From Xylanibacter rodentium (GTDB lineage Bacteria > Bacteroidota > Bacteroidia > Bacteroidales > Bacteroidaceae): a DNA stretch of 64,000 bases. Positions 46,968 through 55,962 of the stretch are shown here, in pieces. Positions within the stretch are counted from its first letter, which is position 1, and each line of letters begins with the position of its first letter. The position numbers were made by a program, and so were the translations under genes. The stretch spans positions 103,330 through 167,329 of the forward strand of contig NZ_JABKKE010000007.1 of the NCBI RefSeq assembly GCF_013166575.1. The letters are read 5' to 3'. The notes under the pieces were generated by a model. The model did no database searches and was not told the DNA's origin. It saw nothing but the letters and a program-made list of their open reading frames with translations.

Positions 46968-49259
46968 ATGAAATATATATTCATACATATATTATTCCTA
47001 ACAGCATCAATAGCCAAAGCCCAAACCATAATCGAAGGCCATGTCACCGACGACAAGAAAAACGACCTGATAAAAGCCACCGTACGATGCTATTCCGGCA
47101 ATATGTATATCTGCGGAACCACAACAAACAGTAAAGGTGAATTCAAATTGGAAGTGCCTGAGAAGAAAAATGCAGGCAAGATAAATATAAACTATATAGG
47201 ATATAAAGAAACAGCCATAACCATAAACCCTACCGACGAAAAACACATACGTCTTGGAGACATTGCCATGGGAACCGATGACACACAACTGCAAGAAGTG
47301 ACCGTGCTGAGCAGCAACAGAATAAGAACAGAAGATAAAACCATGATATTCCCAACAAAGGACGAGATACGCCATGCTTATGACGGATACAGCGCACTCG
47401 ATGTCGTAAGAATACCGGGACTTAACGTCAATACTTTCAACTCAACTGTTGCTTACCACAATCAGGATGTACTGCTTTGTATTGACGGACGCCAAGTTTC
47501 AAAAGACGAAGTTCAGGATTTGAATCCGAAAGACATCAAACGTATAGACCTATATACACAAGGCACTCCAGAATACCCGGATGCATACGCTGTGCTCGAC
47601 TATATACTGAAAGAACGCGACTATGCCGGAAGCGTGGCTTTCAACGCTCTGCACAACAATCGTCCGAACGGCAACGGCAAAGCCACCGTACAGTATTTTG
47701 AAGGTAAATCAGAATTCACGGTATCTGCTTCCGGCTCATACAATCATTTCACAAAACACGATGAGGGTGTAAATACGACAACATATCATTTTCCGGAAGA
47801 AACAATAACAAGAACCGACTACAAGCTGCCGTCGCCATCGGACGACAACAGTTTCAACACCTATGCCAACTATCTTTATAAAGACAAGAAACAAAACCTG
47901 CACGCATCGCTCAGATTCAACAGAAAGTCAGGCGAAACAGATACATATAACAAACAGACTTACAGTAATATACCTGCAACACTGACAAGGCAGGAACACT
48001 CCAATTCGCAATCCATAAGTCCGTCAATGAAGCTGCAATACAGCATCAGCCTGCCTCACAAACAGCGTCTACGCATAGAGGCATACGGAAGCTATGGAAA
48101 CAATCATTACAACAGATGGTATGAAAGTCGCACGGACGAGACCGTAACTTCAAGCTACGGTAATGGAACCTTGGAAGACAGCTACTACATGAACGCTACG
48201 GCAAACTACACGAAGACAATAAACAAGAAATCGTCGTTAAATCTGACAATAAATCACAACCGCACACATACAGAAGATGAAAATATGCGCAACGGCACGA
48301 CACACAACCTGACACTCAACAAGAACAACACGAAAGTTAACCTGACATACAAATATAGCATAAGAAAGAAATTCAGCATACAGGCAAATCTTGCAGGATA
48401 TATGACTAATATCACGACCGGAGGCAAAGAGACTGATGACTTTTTCTTCGTTCCATATCTCAGGATGACATGGATGCTGAAAAAACATACGCTCAACCTA
48501 TCGGCCACATCAAGAAGCCATGAAGCAAGCAATTCAAACCGGACAGGAGACGAATATCGAATAAACGAATATGAGATGTTTGTGGGAAACCCGGAATTGA
48601 AAGACTATGTTTCATACAATGCCACTTTAAACCACGACTGGGAAATATCAAAAAGAATCACATGGATAGACTATTTAGTATTAAGGACAAGCCCTAATTC
48701 TGACTTTAAAACAATAAGATACGACAACGAACGCGGAACATTTGTCAACAAGACCATCAATATAAAGAAAAACTGGTCGCTGCACTACGAAACCGGATTC
48801 GATTATGAAATAATCCCCAATACCATCTATATGCGGGCTTTGTTCCTTGGATATTGGTCAGATCTTAATGACAAGATGCACAATGACATATATGTTGCCG
48901 GTAGTCTGCGGTTTCAACACAAAGGATGGAGAGCATGGATAGGATGCATATCACCAACCAAAGGATGGGATTATTTGTCTGGAAAAAGAAGAAAACAATC
49001 AGCCCAACTTGATATGAATTTAAGCTACAGCATCAACAACTGGAACATTGGCATAGCATACTCTAACCCGTTCAAAACAACAGCCCGCTCAACACTTGTA
49101 AACGGAGAATACGAACAATACACATCGTCACGCATCCCACGCATAACCGACAACTATGGATATATAAGGATAAGCCACCGCTTCACCTTCGGCAAGAAGA
49201 AACACAAGTTTGACACAACCGAAGTGGAGGACGTGAACCAGACGACAATATCACAATAA
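46968..49259 (+). CDS. TonB-dependent receptor of the peptide cluster
   Basis: A 763-residue outer-membrane protein. I start at MKYIFIHILF (46968), which gives a clean signal peptide (ending SIAKAQ). Next come a carboxypeptidase-regulatory-like domain (about 20-100, IIEGHVTDDKKNDLIKATVRC), a plug-like domain (about 105-215, LQEVTVLSSNR, LDVVRIPGLNVNTFN, VLLCIDGRQVS) and a barrel of about 540 residues of the outer-membrane beta-barrel type often found beside small-peptide genes. The C-terminus (after HRFTFGKKKHKFD) is extended and hydrophilic rather than ending in Phe. It could carry the modified peptide out or a ligand in. The coding sequence is richer in A+T than the three genes after it. 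Confidence 0.85.
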   Translation: MKYIFIHILFLTASIAKAQTIIEGHVTDDKKNDLIKATVRCYSGNMYICGTTTNSKGEFKLEVPEKKNAGKININYIGYKETAITINPTDEKHIRLGDIAMGTDDTQLQEVTVLSSNRIRTEDKTMIFPTKDEIRHAYDGYSALDVVRIPGLNVNTFNSTVAYHNQDVLLCIDGRQVSKDEVQDLNPKDIKRIDLYTQGTPEYPDAYAVLDYILKERDYAGSVAFNALHNNRPNGNGKATVQYFEGKSEFTVSASGSYNHFTKHDEGVNTTTYHFPEETITRTDYKLPSPSDDNSFNTYANYLYKDKKQNLHASLRFNRKSGETDTYNKQTYSNIPATLTRQEHSNSQSISPSMKLQYSISLPHKQRLRIEAYGSYGNNHYNRWYESRTDETVTSSYGNGTLEDSYYMNATANYTKTINKKSSLNLTINHNRTHTEDENMRNGTTHNLTLNKNNTKVNLTYKYSIRKKFSIQANLAGYMTNITTGGKETDDFFFVPYLRMTWMLKKHTLNLSATSRSHEASNSNRTGDEYRINEYEMFVGNPELKDYVSYNATLNHDWEISKRITWIDYLVLRTSPNSDFKTIRYDNERGTFVNKTINIKKNWSLHYETGFDYEIIPNTIYMRALFLGYWSDLNDKMHNDIYVAGSLRFQHKGWRAWIGCISPTKGWDYLSGKRRKQSAQLDMNLSYSINNWNIGIAYSNPFKTTARSTLVNGEYEQYTSSRIPRITDNYGYIRISHRFTFGKKKHKFDTTEVEDVNQTTISQ

Positions 49260-49275
49260 CAAACAAAGCACGACA

Positions 49276-50481
49276 ATGAATCTGCAACAGATAACGATAC
49301 AGGCTTTTTCGACAAGCTCGACAAACGAAACCTACCTATTGGAGACCGAAGGGCGATTCTTCGAGATAGGACATGATGCCGCCGAACTGCTGACATACTT
49401 GCGCGAACACGGTGACAGCGACGAAAGCGTCGGGCGATACGTCGACGAACATGGCGGACGACCTACAAAAGAAGAGATAACGGCATTTATGGATTCCATG
49501 GACAAAAAGACAGCCGGCAACGGCAATGCCGGCGGCAGCAACAAACGCAAGTCTTTTCTATACAGCAAAGACTTTATTCCGGCTGCCGTTGTCGAACGAT
49601 ACTCCACCATGTTCAGCCGCCTGTTCCATCCATGGGTGATGGCCGTTGCGACGGGTCTGTTCGCAGCATTGGACGCGGCATACTTCCTTTTCTTCAAAGA
49701 CACGCGCAACCATACCCCCATCGACATATACATAATCATCGGCATGTATCTCTTTCTCGTGACATCATCTCTGACACACGAGTTCGGCCACGCCTCGGCA
49801 TGCCGCCACTACGGTGCTCCGCACGGCAACATAGGTCTTGGGCTTTATCTCAACCTGCCGGTGTTCTACACCGACGTGTCGCACATATGGAAACTGTCGC
49901 GCCGTCAACGGTGTGTGGTCAACTTCGGCGGAGTATACTTTCAGATGCTGTTGCTCATACCGCTTCTTTCAGCTGCAATCGCAACAGGCAGCAATCTGCT
50001 GAAATATATGATAGTGCTGATGAACCTGAACTTCCTGATCACGATGAACCCGTTCTTCAAGTTCGACGGCTACTGGATGGTCACCGACATGCTCGGCGTG
50101 GCCAACCTGAGGCAGAAAGGCAAGGAATGGACTACCTACGTATGGCAGAAAATGCGCGGCAAAGAGCCACACACACGACCCTATCTGCTGTCGCTGCCGC
50201 GGTGGACAGGCTACAGCCTGATGGCATACACGGTGGTGGTGAGCCTGTTTTTCGGCTTCTACTTCCTATATGTGATACCTATGTTCTTCGTGCGTTTCTA
50301 CGACACTTTCCCAACGCGCTTCCGGGACGTACTCGCCGATCTGTCGTACCACCGCATGCCGGAATGGAACGACATGCAGCAGATATGCCTGCAACTGATG
50401 TTCCTCGTATTCTTCACCTATATGATATACCGCATGGTACGACCCTTGTTCAAACACATCATTGCATGGAAAAGACAATAA
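49276..50481 (+). CDS. PqqD-like/M50 membrane metalloprotease fusion
   Basis: A 401-residue membrane protein. Residues about 18-75 (LLETEGRFFEIGHDAAELLTYL to KEEITAFMDSM) look like a PqqD-type peptide-binding (RRE) domain. The rest has five to six membrane segments with the M50 zinc motif HEFGH (168-172) and the second-site motif NPFFKFDGYW (258-267, Asp264). M50 proteases cut within the membrane, and related proteins (YydH type) are found in radical SAM peptide clusters. It could cut the leader of the 65-residue peptide in the absence of a C39 peptidase. It starts 16 bases after the receptor gene and overlaps the next gene by 16 bases. Confidence 0.85.
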   Translation: MNLQQITIQAFSTSSTNETYLLETEGRFFEIGHDAAELLTYLREHGDSDESVGRYVDEHGGRPTKEEITAFMDSMDKKTAGNGNAGGSNKRKSFLYSKDFIPAAVVERYSTMFSRLFHPWVMAVATGLFAALDAAYFLFFKDTRNHTPIDIYIIIGMYLFLVTSSLTHEFGHASACRHYGAPHGNIGLGLYLNLPVFYTDVSHIWKLSRRQRCVVNFGGVYFQMLLLIPLLSAAIATGSNLLKYMIVLMNLNFLITMNPFFKFDGYWMVTDMLGVANLRQKGKEWTTYVWQKMRGKEPHTRPYLLSLPRWTGYSLMAYTVVVSLFFGFYFLYVIPMFFVRFYDTFPTRFRDVLADLSYHRMPEWNDMQQICLQLMFLVFFTYMIYRMVRPLFKHIIAWKRQ

Positions 50482-52388
50482 GCATATCGGGATGTGTGCT
50501 CATCCTGACAGTATATATAGCGCGACTGTTCTACATGGCAGACCCGTTCCACATCTTCCCGCTGCTTACGGCCGTGTGGCTCGGAGTATGCTGGTGGCAC
50601 AGACCACTACGCCCCACACCCATCGACATCTGTCTTGTGGCGCTATGGGCATACGGCATGCTCGCACCGACGGTGAACCCCATCGGCAGCATGGCGGCCA
50701 CAAGCAGACTGACCGCCTCGGTGCTCATCTACTTCACGGCCCGCACTATCTTTGCCCTATACGGGGCGGCAGGCCGCCGGATGCTGGCTGTGCTCACCGC
50801 CGGAATAGTCATGATGACAGCGGCCGCACTGTTTCAGTTCGGCATGTTTGCCGACAAAGTATATGCTGTGGACTTCGAGTCGCTCTACGAGTTCAGGTTT
50901 CTCTACACCCCGTTTGGGCAGCCCGTCAACGTGTGGAACGCACTGATGTGGCTGTGGGGCGGCATAGCCGTGGCTACATATGCCGAATGCCGGTCACGAC
51001 GGGTAAGACTCATGGCGCTTGTTGCCGGCTGTATGGTATGGACAATGATTGTACTGTCATTCTCACGCGGCGGATACATAGCCGCCGCAATATGCCTGCC
51101 GGCAATGCTCGTATTGCTGCTAAGGACAACGACGAAGCGCCATGCCGTCATTATCATGTCGTGCTATGCCCTGCTCACCGCCGGGCTGTATCTGAAATAT
51201 AAAAGTGATATAGATACGGCCATAAGCATGAACAGCACCACATCGCAACAACGGAGCACATCCGGGCGCATCAGTACCATAAAACAGGCACGTGACATCG
51301 TGAAAGAAAATCCTTGGGGCACCGGGGCCGGAACCTACACGCTGGCCAAAGACTACTACATGCACGGCAACGGGCGCAGCGACAGTCATACATCGTATGC
51401 GCCAAACATTTTCACACAAGTATCGGTAGAAGGCGGATGGCCGGGAATGGTAATCTATATTACATTTATTGTCTGCATAATGATATGGACAGTCAGGTCC
51501 GGACGTCACAATATGTGGGCCGTATTCATACCTATGGCAGGATATTTCGTCAAGGAGCAGACGTTCCCTACCTTTTTCGTATCGGACATAACGCGCATAT
51601 CGGCACTGATACTGCTGGCATATATACAGAAAGATTCCGGACAGGCCAAGCCGGGACCAACGGCACGGATAGCAGCCGGAATACCGGCCGTGGCATGGGC
51701 GGGAATAATATACGCCGGAATGGCCTGCAAAAGCAACGGATGCCAGGAGATATCCAAGAGCCGCATGGACAGCCGCACAATATTCGACCGGGCCGTACAA
51801 TCCGATGACATGCCGGCGCTGCAACGGCTGGCCTCCGACTATCCCGACATACTGGTATACCGATGGACAATATATGAAAGGTACCGCAAAGACGGACAAC
51901 CGGAAAAGGCCGCACACGAGCTGGCCGCAGCCGTGCTGCGCCATCCACGCATACTCGAAACCGACTATTGGAACAAACTGAAACAAGATGACGACGAGTT
52001 CAGCCGGAAGGTGAGCCGCGAAGTGATACACACCATCACATGCACACAACCGGAAGACGCCATAGAATGTGCAAAATACGGACGGGCGGCAATGCTGCTG
52101 GGCGAGCCGGGAACGGCATACCGCTATCTGGAACAGGCCGTGACGCGGCTGCCCACATTTTCAAGACCATGGGCTTGGCTGTCTGTAATGCACAGCCATC
52201 GGAATGAGGAGAACACGGCCCGGCTCTATCTCAGACGCTACACCCTGCTCGAACACGGCATGTTTGCCGACATTGACAACGGCACACCACCCGAGCCGCA
52301 ACGCGACATCGAGTCTCTGACCGATGCCGGCTACAAGATAAAGTGCATGGAATGGTATGGGACATTACCTGCAAAGAGAAATCAATAA
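50466..52388 (+). CDS. O-antigen-ligase-like membrane protein with TPR tail
   Basis: A 640-residue protein. I start at MEKTISISGC (50466), inside the end of the M50 gene; the frame is open much further up but only as a shadow. The first 430 residues have about ten membrane segments with Wzy_C/O-antigen ligase features: VLSFSRGGYIAAAICLP and, in the large outer loop, ENPWGTGAGTYTLAKDYY and HTSYAPNIFTQVSVEGGWPGM. The last 210 residues are soluble and TPR-like (GRAAMLLGEPGTAYRYLEQAVTRLP). Such proteins join or polymerise glycans on the outer face of the inner membrane. Why one occurs in a peptide cluster is not clear; no glycosyltransferases are next to it. Confidence 0.75.
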   Translation: MEKTISISGCVLILTVYIARLFYMADPFHIFPLLTAVWLGVCWWHRPLRPTPIDICLVALWAYGMLAPTVNPIGSMAATSRLTASVLIYFTARTIFALYGAAGRRMLAVLTAGIVMMTAAALFQFGMFADKVYAVDFESLYEFRFLYTPFGQPVNVWNALMWLWGGIAVATYAECRSRRVRLMALVAGCMVWTMIVLSFSRGGYIAAAICLPAMLVLLLRTTTKRHAVIIMSCYALLTAGLYLKYKSDIDTAISMNSTTSQQRSTSGRISTIKQARDIVKENPWGTGAGTYTLAKDYYMHGNGRSDSHTSYAPNIFTQVSVEGGWPGMVIYITFIVCIMIWTVRSGRHNMWAVFIPMAGYFVKEQTFPTFFVSDITRISALILLAYIQKDSGQAKPGPTARIAAGIPAVAWAGIIYAGMACKSNGCQEISKSRMDSRTIFDRAVQSDDMPALQRLASDYPDILVYRWTIYERYRKDGQPEKAAHELAAAVLRHPRILETDYWNKLKQDDDEFSRKVSREVIHTITCTQPEDAIECAKYGRAAMLLGEPGTAYRYLEQAVTRLPTFSRPWAWLSVMHSHRNEENTARLYLRRYTLLEHGMFADIDNGTPPEPQRDIESLTDAGYKIKCMEWYGTLPAKRNQ

Positions 52389-52422
52389 ACACTATCAATA
52401 AAACTTAAGAAAGAGCAATATT

Positions 52423-54390
52423 ATGATCAGCGAAAAAACATTAAAGATTGTCTGTGCCATATTGTCGGCAATACTGGTGGCACTCGTATGCCACATCATG
52501 TGGCCATACATCGACAGACAAAAGACAAGGCTGCACTACAGGAGCGACGAGCGGAAACTGGCTGCCGCCGAATTTCTGACAGACAACATGGACGAGCACT
52601 TCACAATGGTGGGCGACGGATGGATACGCTATGACACCATCTTCAACAGGTTTGAAAAGTATTTCGAGCGCCACGGCTACCATGGCGAGAGCTCTCCCAT
52701 GACACTACAGCACATATGGGACAGCGTGGAGGTTCATAGCGGTCCGCTCAAATCCGAGGACTTTCTGAGAAGAATGGATACAGACCAGGCCCTGTCGGAT
52801 GTTCTCATTGAAAACATCGACGCGGCTTTCGAAGCATGGCAAAGTGTGCCGGACTCGCTCGTGACGAAAGACTTCAGGATGTTCTGCGAATATGTGCTGC
52901 CCTACCGTATAGGCAACGAAGCTCTTGAACCCACATGCCGCCGTCATCTCTGGGAGGAATACAGGGGCATGAGAGACACTATGTTTACCGACATACAGTC
53001 GATAGAAAAAGCCATGAACAAGGTGCTGCGCGAAAAGAAAGGCTACAGCAACAGCGAACTGATGTGGCAGTTTCCATACTCCATACCCGTAAGCAGGATG
53101 GAGAAAATGCGCCGCGGCTCGTGCATGCACATCTGCGAATACTACGTGCACGTGCTGAGAGCACTGGGCATTCCGGCCACGATAGACGAGGTGGACGTAT
53201 GGGGCAACAGAAGCGGAGGCCACTGCTGGGTGACGGTGATGAAAGACAGCACTACAGAGTGTGCGCTCGATGCCCTGACAGGCAAGAACCTGCGTCTGAC
53301 GTACAGGCCGATAAAGGTGTACAGACGGACATACAAGACTAATCCCGTGGACAAAAAAGCCAAGGAGACTATGCCCTACGACCTTACCAACGAGCACCGT
53401 ATCGACGTGTCGCACAAGTATTTCAAGACACACACCATACGTATCAAGGCCATACCTGAGGAGGCAGAAAAACACGGGTATCCGGAATATGCCCTGATAT
53501 GTGCCTACGACAATACGAAAAGGCTGTGGACATCGGTGGACTACGGCAAACATGTGGGCGACGGTGTGTACGAGTTCAAGAACATTATAGGAGGCAATTG
53601 TGCCATAATGGCCTTCTACGACAAAAAGAAGAACGAGCACTATGCAGCGTCGCAGCCTTTTACCATCACGGAGTCGGGAAAGGTAGAGATGACCCGACCG
53701 ATAGGGAACAACAAACGCGACATGAAGCTGACACGCAAATATCCGCGGTTCAAGCGCATGGACTTCCATGCCCGCAAACTGCACCGCACATGGGTGGAAG
53801 GCGCCGACAATGCCGGTTTCGATCGTGCCGACCGGCTGATGACAATAGACAGGATTCCGGGAGACATCAACGACACATCCATAATCTGCAAGAAGAAATA
53901 CAGATACGTGAGATGGACTGTGGACAAGGAGCACAAGAGCTGTCTGGCCGAAATACGTTTCTACGGCAAGCGAACGGCAGACGGCCCGGAGGTACCGCTC
54001 ATAGGACGGGTGATAGGAGGCCCGAAGCCCACTATAGACACACGACACCCGTATAAACATGCCATAGATGGCGACCCGGCTACATACTTCGACAAAAAAG
54101 CCAACGAGGACGGATATGTGGGGCTCGACCTGGGAGAAGGCTACGAGGCTTATATAACAAGGATAAAATTCTACCCTCGCAGCGACACAAACTACATAAT
54201 CCCCCGCCACATGTACAAGCTGTACTGCTGGGATAACGGATGGAGGCAGATCGGAATCAGGTTTCCAATGGAGCATGAACTGAATTTCACGAATATACCG
54301 GAAGGCATGTTATATCTGCTACGCGACATGGACGGTGGCAACGAGGAGCGCCCGTTCACAATGGACGGTGACAAGCAGGTGTGGTGGTAA
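52423..54390 (+). CDS. Transglutaminase-like protein with discoidin-like tail
   Basis: A 655-residue protein anchored by one N-terminal membrane segment (about 8-29). The transglutaminase-like core has Cys234 (RRGSCMHICEYYVHVLRALGIPA), His267 (GGHCWV) and Asp283 (ALDALTG), a complete Cys-His-Asp triad. Beta-domains follow (about 330-440). The final 150 residues (ADGPEVPLIGRVIGGPKP, HAIDGDPATYFDK, YVGLDLGE, ITRIKFYPRSD) resemble an F5/8 type C (discoidin) domain. The family includes peptidases and cross-linking enzymes. It lies 34 bases after the ligase-like gene and ends the run. A role in cutting or linking the peptide at the surface is a guess; it could act on unrelated proteins. Confidence 0.8.
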   Translation: MISEKTLKIVCAILSAILVALVCHIMWPYIDRQKTRLHYRSDERKLAAAEFLTDNMDEHFTMVGDGWIRYDTIFNRFEKYFERHGYHGESSPMTLQHIWDSVEVHSGPLKSEDFLRRMDTDQALSDVLIENIDAAFEAWQSVPDSLVTKDFRMFCEYVLPYRIGNEALEPTCRRHLWEEYRGMRDTMFTDIQSIEKAMNKVLREKKGYSNSELMWQFPYSIPVSRMEKMRRGSCMHICEYYVHVLRALGIPATIDEVDVWGNRSGGHCWVTVMKDSTTECALDALTGKNLRLTYRPIKVYRRTYKTNPVDKKAKETMPYDLTNEHRIDVSHKYFKTHTIRIKAIPEEAEKHGYPEYALICAYDNTKRLWTSVDYGKHVGDGVYEFKNIIGGNCAIMAFYDKKKNEHYAASQPFTITESGKVEMTRPIGNNKRDMKLTRKYPRFKRMDFHARKLHRTWVEGADNAGFDRADRLMTIDRIPGDINDTSIICKKKYRYVRWTVDKEHKSCLAEIRFYGKRTADGPEVPLIGRVIGGPKPTIDTRHPYKHAIDGDPATYFDKKANEDGYVGLDLGEGYEAYITRIKFYPRSDTNYIIPRHMYKLYCWDNGWRQIGIRFPMEHELNFTNIPEGMLYLLRDMDGGNEERPFTMDGDKQVWW

Positions 54391-54402
54391 ACATGATAAA
54401 CC

Positions 54403-54483
54403 AATATAAGTTATATTACAAAGCAATATAACTTATATTGGTCGGTAATATAACTTATATTGCTTTGCAAAATAACTTATTTT
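54403..54483. repeat. Four palindromic units, exact 22-bp period
   Basis: 15-base palindromes start at 54403, 54425, 54447 and 54469: AATATAAGTTATATT, AATATAACTTATATT (twice) and AAAATAACTTATTTT. The seven-base links are ACAAAGC, GGTCGGT and GCTTTGC. Units 1 and 2 together also form a 17-bp hairpin (CCAATATAAG outer part) 13 bases after the transglutaminase-like gene. Same period and copy number as the array at 32898, but unrelated in sequence. Confidence 0.85.
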
Positions 54484-54572
54484 AGAGTGAAATAAAGACT
54501 GGATTGAATAGCAAGACAAGCAGAAATCTGCTATAATCATTCAACTTTCATATTGTCAACACTATTAAAAGA

Positions 54573-54616
54573 CAAAACGTCGTTTTCCGCCTCTTTGGAC
54601 GAAAAACGACGTTTTG
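54573..54616. other. 14-bp hairpin in the spacer
   Basis: CAAAACGTCGTTTT and its complement enclose a 16-base loop. Each arm is itself nearly a palindrome (AAAACG, T or A, CGTTTT). The 404-base spacer 54391-54794 holds this hairpin, the array at 54403, the promoter at 54725 and nothing else I see. Confidence 0.45.
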
Positions 54617-54724
54617 CACCGTATAACATAAAAGATATGTAAGAAAAGAAACGACAAGACTGCTGATATCGTTCAAAAGATGTTACCATTGTGTATCCGG
54701 AACCAAAACTTTTGGGTAATAAGT

Positions 54725-54755
54725 TTTGCCGTTTCACCGAAACAGACTATATTTG
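54725..54755 (+). promoter_or_regulatory. Promoter of the Rpn-family gene
   Basis: TTTG (54725-54728), 19 bases, TATATTTG (54748-54755): a perfect match. It ends 39 bases before the start codon. Confidence 0.8.
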
Positions 54756-54794
54756 CACAAATCTTATAATTAACGAAACCATTCTATTCTGAAT

Positions 54795-55724
54795 ATGTGC
54801 GACAACAAATACATACGTTTCGACTGGGCTGCCAAGCGCATGCTACGCGACAAGGCAAACTTCGGAGTGCTTGAAGGACTTGTCACCGTTCTTCTCAACG
54901 AACAGATACACATCACGGAGATACTTGAAAGCGAAGGCAATCAAGAGGACATGTACGACAAGTTCAACCGCGTGGACATCAAGGCGACCAACAGCAAGGG
55001 CGAGATAATCATCGTCGAGATACAACTGACACGAGAGTTATATTATCTCGAGCGCATTCTATACGGTGTGGCCAAAGCCATAACGGAACATATATCGTTG
55101 GGCGAAAAATACGACAAGGTAAAGAAGGTGTACTCAATAAACATCCTTTATTTCGACCTCGGACAGGGAGCTGACTATCTCTATCACGGCCGGACCACGT
55201 TCCGGGGAGTGCATACGGCAGACACTCTCGTGGTGAACAGCAAGGAGCGCGACGCCATACGCATGAAAGCACCGGAAGAAATCTTCCCGGAATATTTCAT
55301 CATACGTGTGAACGAGTTCAACAAAGTGGCCACAACACCGCTTGAAGAATGGCTCGACTATCTGAAGAACGGCCACATAAAAGAAAACACCACGGCTCCG
55401 GGGCTCGGGGAAGCACGCAAACGGCTGCAATATATGTCGATGAACAAAAAAGATCGACTTGCATACGACCGGCATATAGACGCAATCATGGTACAGAACG
55501 ACGTGCTTGACACAGCAAAACAGGAGGGATTTGCCGAAGGACACGAAAAAGGGCATGAAAAAGGAATGGCTGAAGGAAGAGCAAAAGGAATGGCTGAAGG
55601 AAGAGCTGAAGGAAGAGCTGAAGGAATAATGGATACGGCCAAACGCATGAAAGCTCACGGCATGGAACCAACTGTAATAGCCGTGATGACAGGACTCTCA
55701 ATAGAAGATATCAATGTTTTGTAA
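54795..55724 (+). CDS. Rpn/PDDEXK_2 family putative nuclease
   Basis: A 309-residue protein of the Rpn (recombination-promoting nuclease, PD-(D/E)XK family transposase-like) group: FDWAAKRMLRDKANFGVLEGLVTVLL at the N-terminus and VDIKATNSKGEIIIVEIQLTREL with the Asp and Glu-X-Gln of the catalytic site. The tail is a low-complexity repeat (GHEKGHEKGMAEGRAKGMAEG..., about 253-280) typical of the family and prone to length change. Family members promote RecA-independent recombination or act in defence. No inverted repeats or partner genes are seen, so it does not look like an insertion sequence. Confidence 0.88.
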   Translation: MCDNKYIRFDWAAKRMLRDKANFGVLEGLVTVLLNEQIHITEILESEGNQEDMYDKFNRVDIKATNSKGEIIIVEIQLTRELYYLERILYGVAKAITEHISLGEKYDKVKKVYSINILYFDLGQGADYLYHGRTTFRGVHTADTLVVNSKERDAIRMKAPEEIFPEYFIIRVNEFNKVATTPLEEWLDYLKNGHIKENTTAPGLGEARKRLQYMSMNKKDRLAYDRHIDAIMVQNDVLDTAKQEGFAEGHEKGHEKGMAEGRAKGMAEGRAEGRAEGIMDTAKRMKAHGMEPTVIAVMTGLSIEDINVL

Positions 55725-55743
55725 TATGGTTGTCATGCAACAG

Positions 55744-55797
55744 CACAGGAAAGTTTTCATGAGAATACGAGACTCAAACGACTTTCCTGTGTTTTTA
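55744..55797 (+). terminator. Terminator after the Rpn-family gene
   Basis: Perfect 11-bp arms CACAGGAAAGT and ACTTTCCTGTG followed by TTTTTATTG. Confidence 0.85.
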
Positions 55798-55931
55798 TTG
55801 TTGGTATAACAACATTTGCCAACGGATATGTGTCTGTAACTAAGTCTGGCAGATGTTGCTATTGCATCAAAAGATAACGCACGACACAACACTTTTTGGG
55901 ACAAACAGACTGATAAGTCGAAAAAAATGTG

Positions 55932-55939
55932 TAAGTTTG
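55932..55939 (+). promoter_or_regulatory. -7 box of the ThiE-like gene
   Basis: TAAGTTTG fits TAnnTTTG, 23 bases before the ATG at 55963. No -33 TTTG at normal distance. It supports the later of two possible start codons. No TPP riboswitch is seen. Confidence 0.5.
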
Positions 55940-55962
55940 CACACCGAAAAGAGACTGTTCGG

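Noticed and set aside
49632..50465. Long N-terminal extension of the O-antigen-ligase-like gene
   Set aside because: These 278 codons overlap the M50 gene in another frame and are Arg/His-rich without structure; the natural start is at 50466.
52705..54276. 523-codon open frame on the minus strand
   Set aside because: It lies fully inside the transglutaminase-like gene, is rich in His/Val/Cys with no family features, and has no promoter; a mirror effect of the codon pattern.
54795..55724. Insertion sequence
   Set aside because: Despite the transposase-like family name, no terminal inverted repeats or target duplications are seen.
55800..55962. TPP riboswitch before the ThiE-like gene
   Set aside because: No THI-box motif or matching stems are seen, and the promoter box leaves only about 20 bases of leader.
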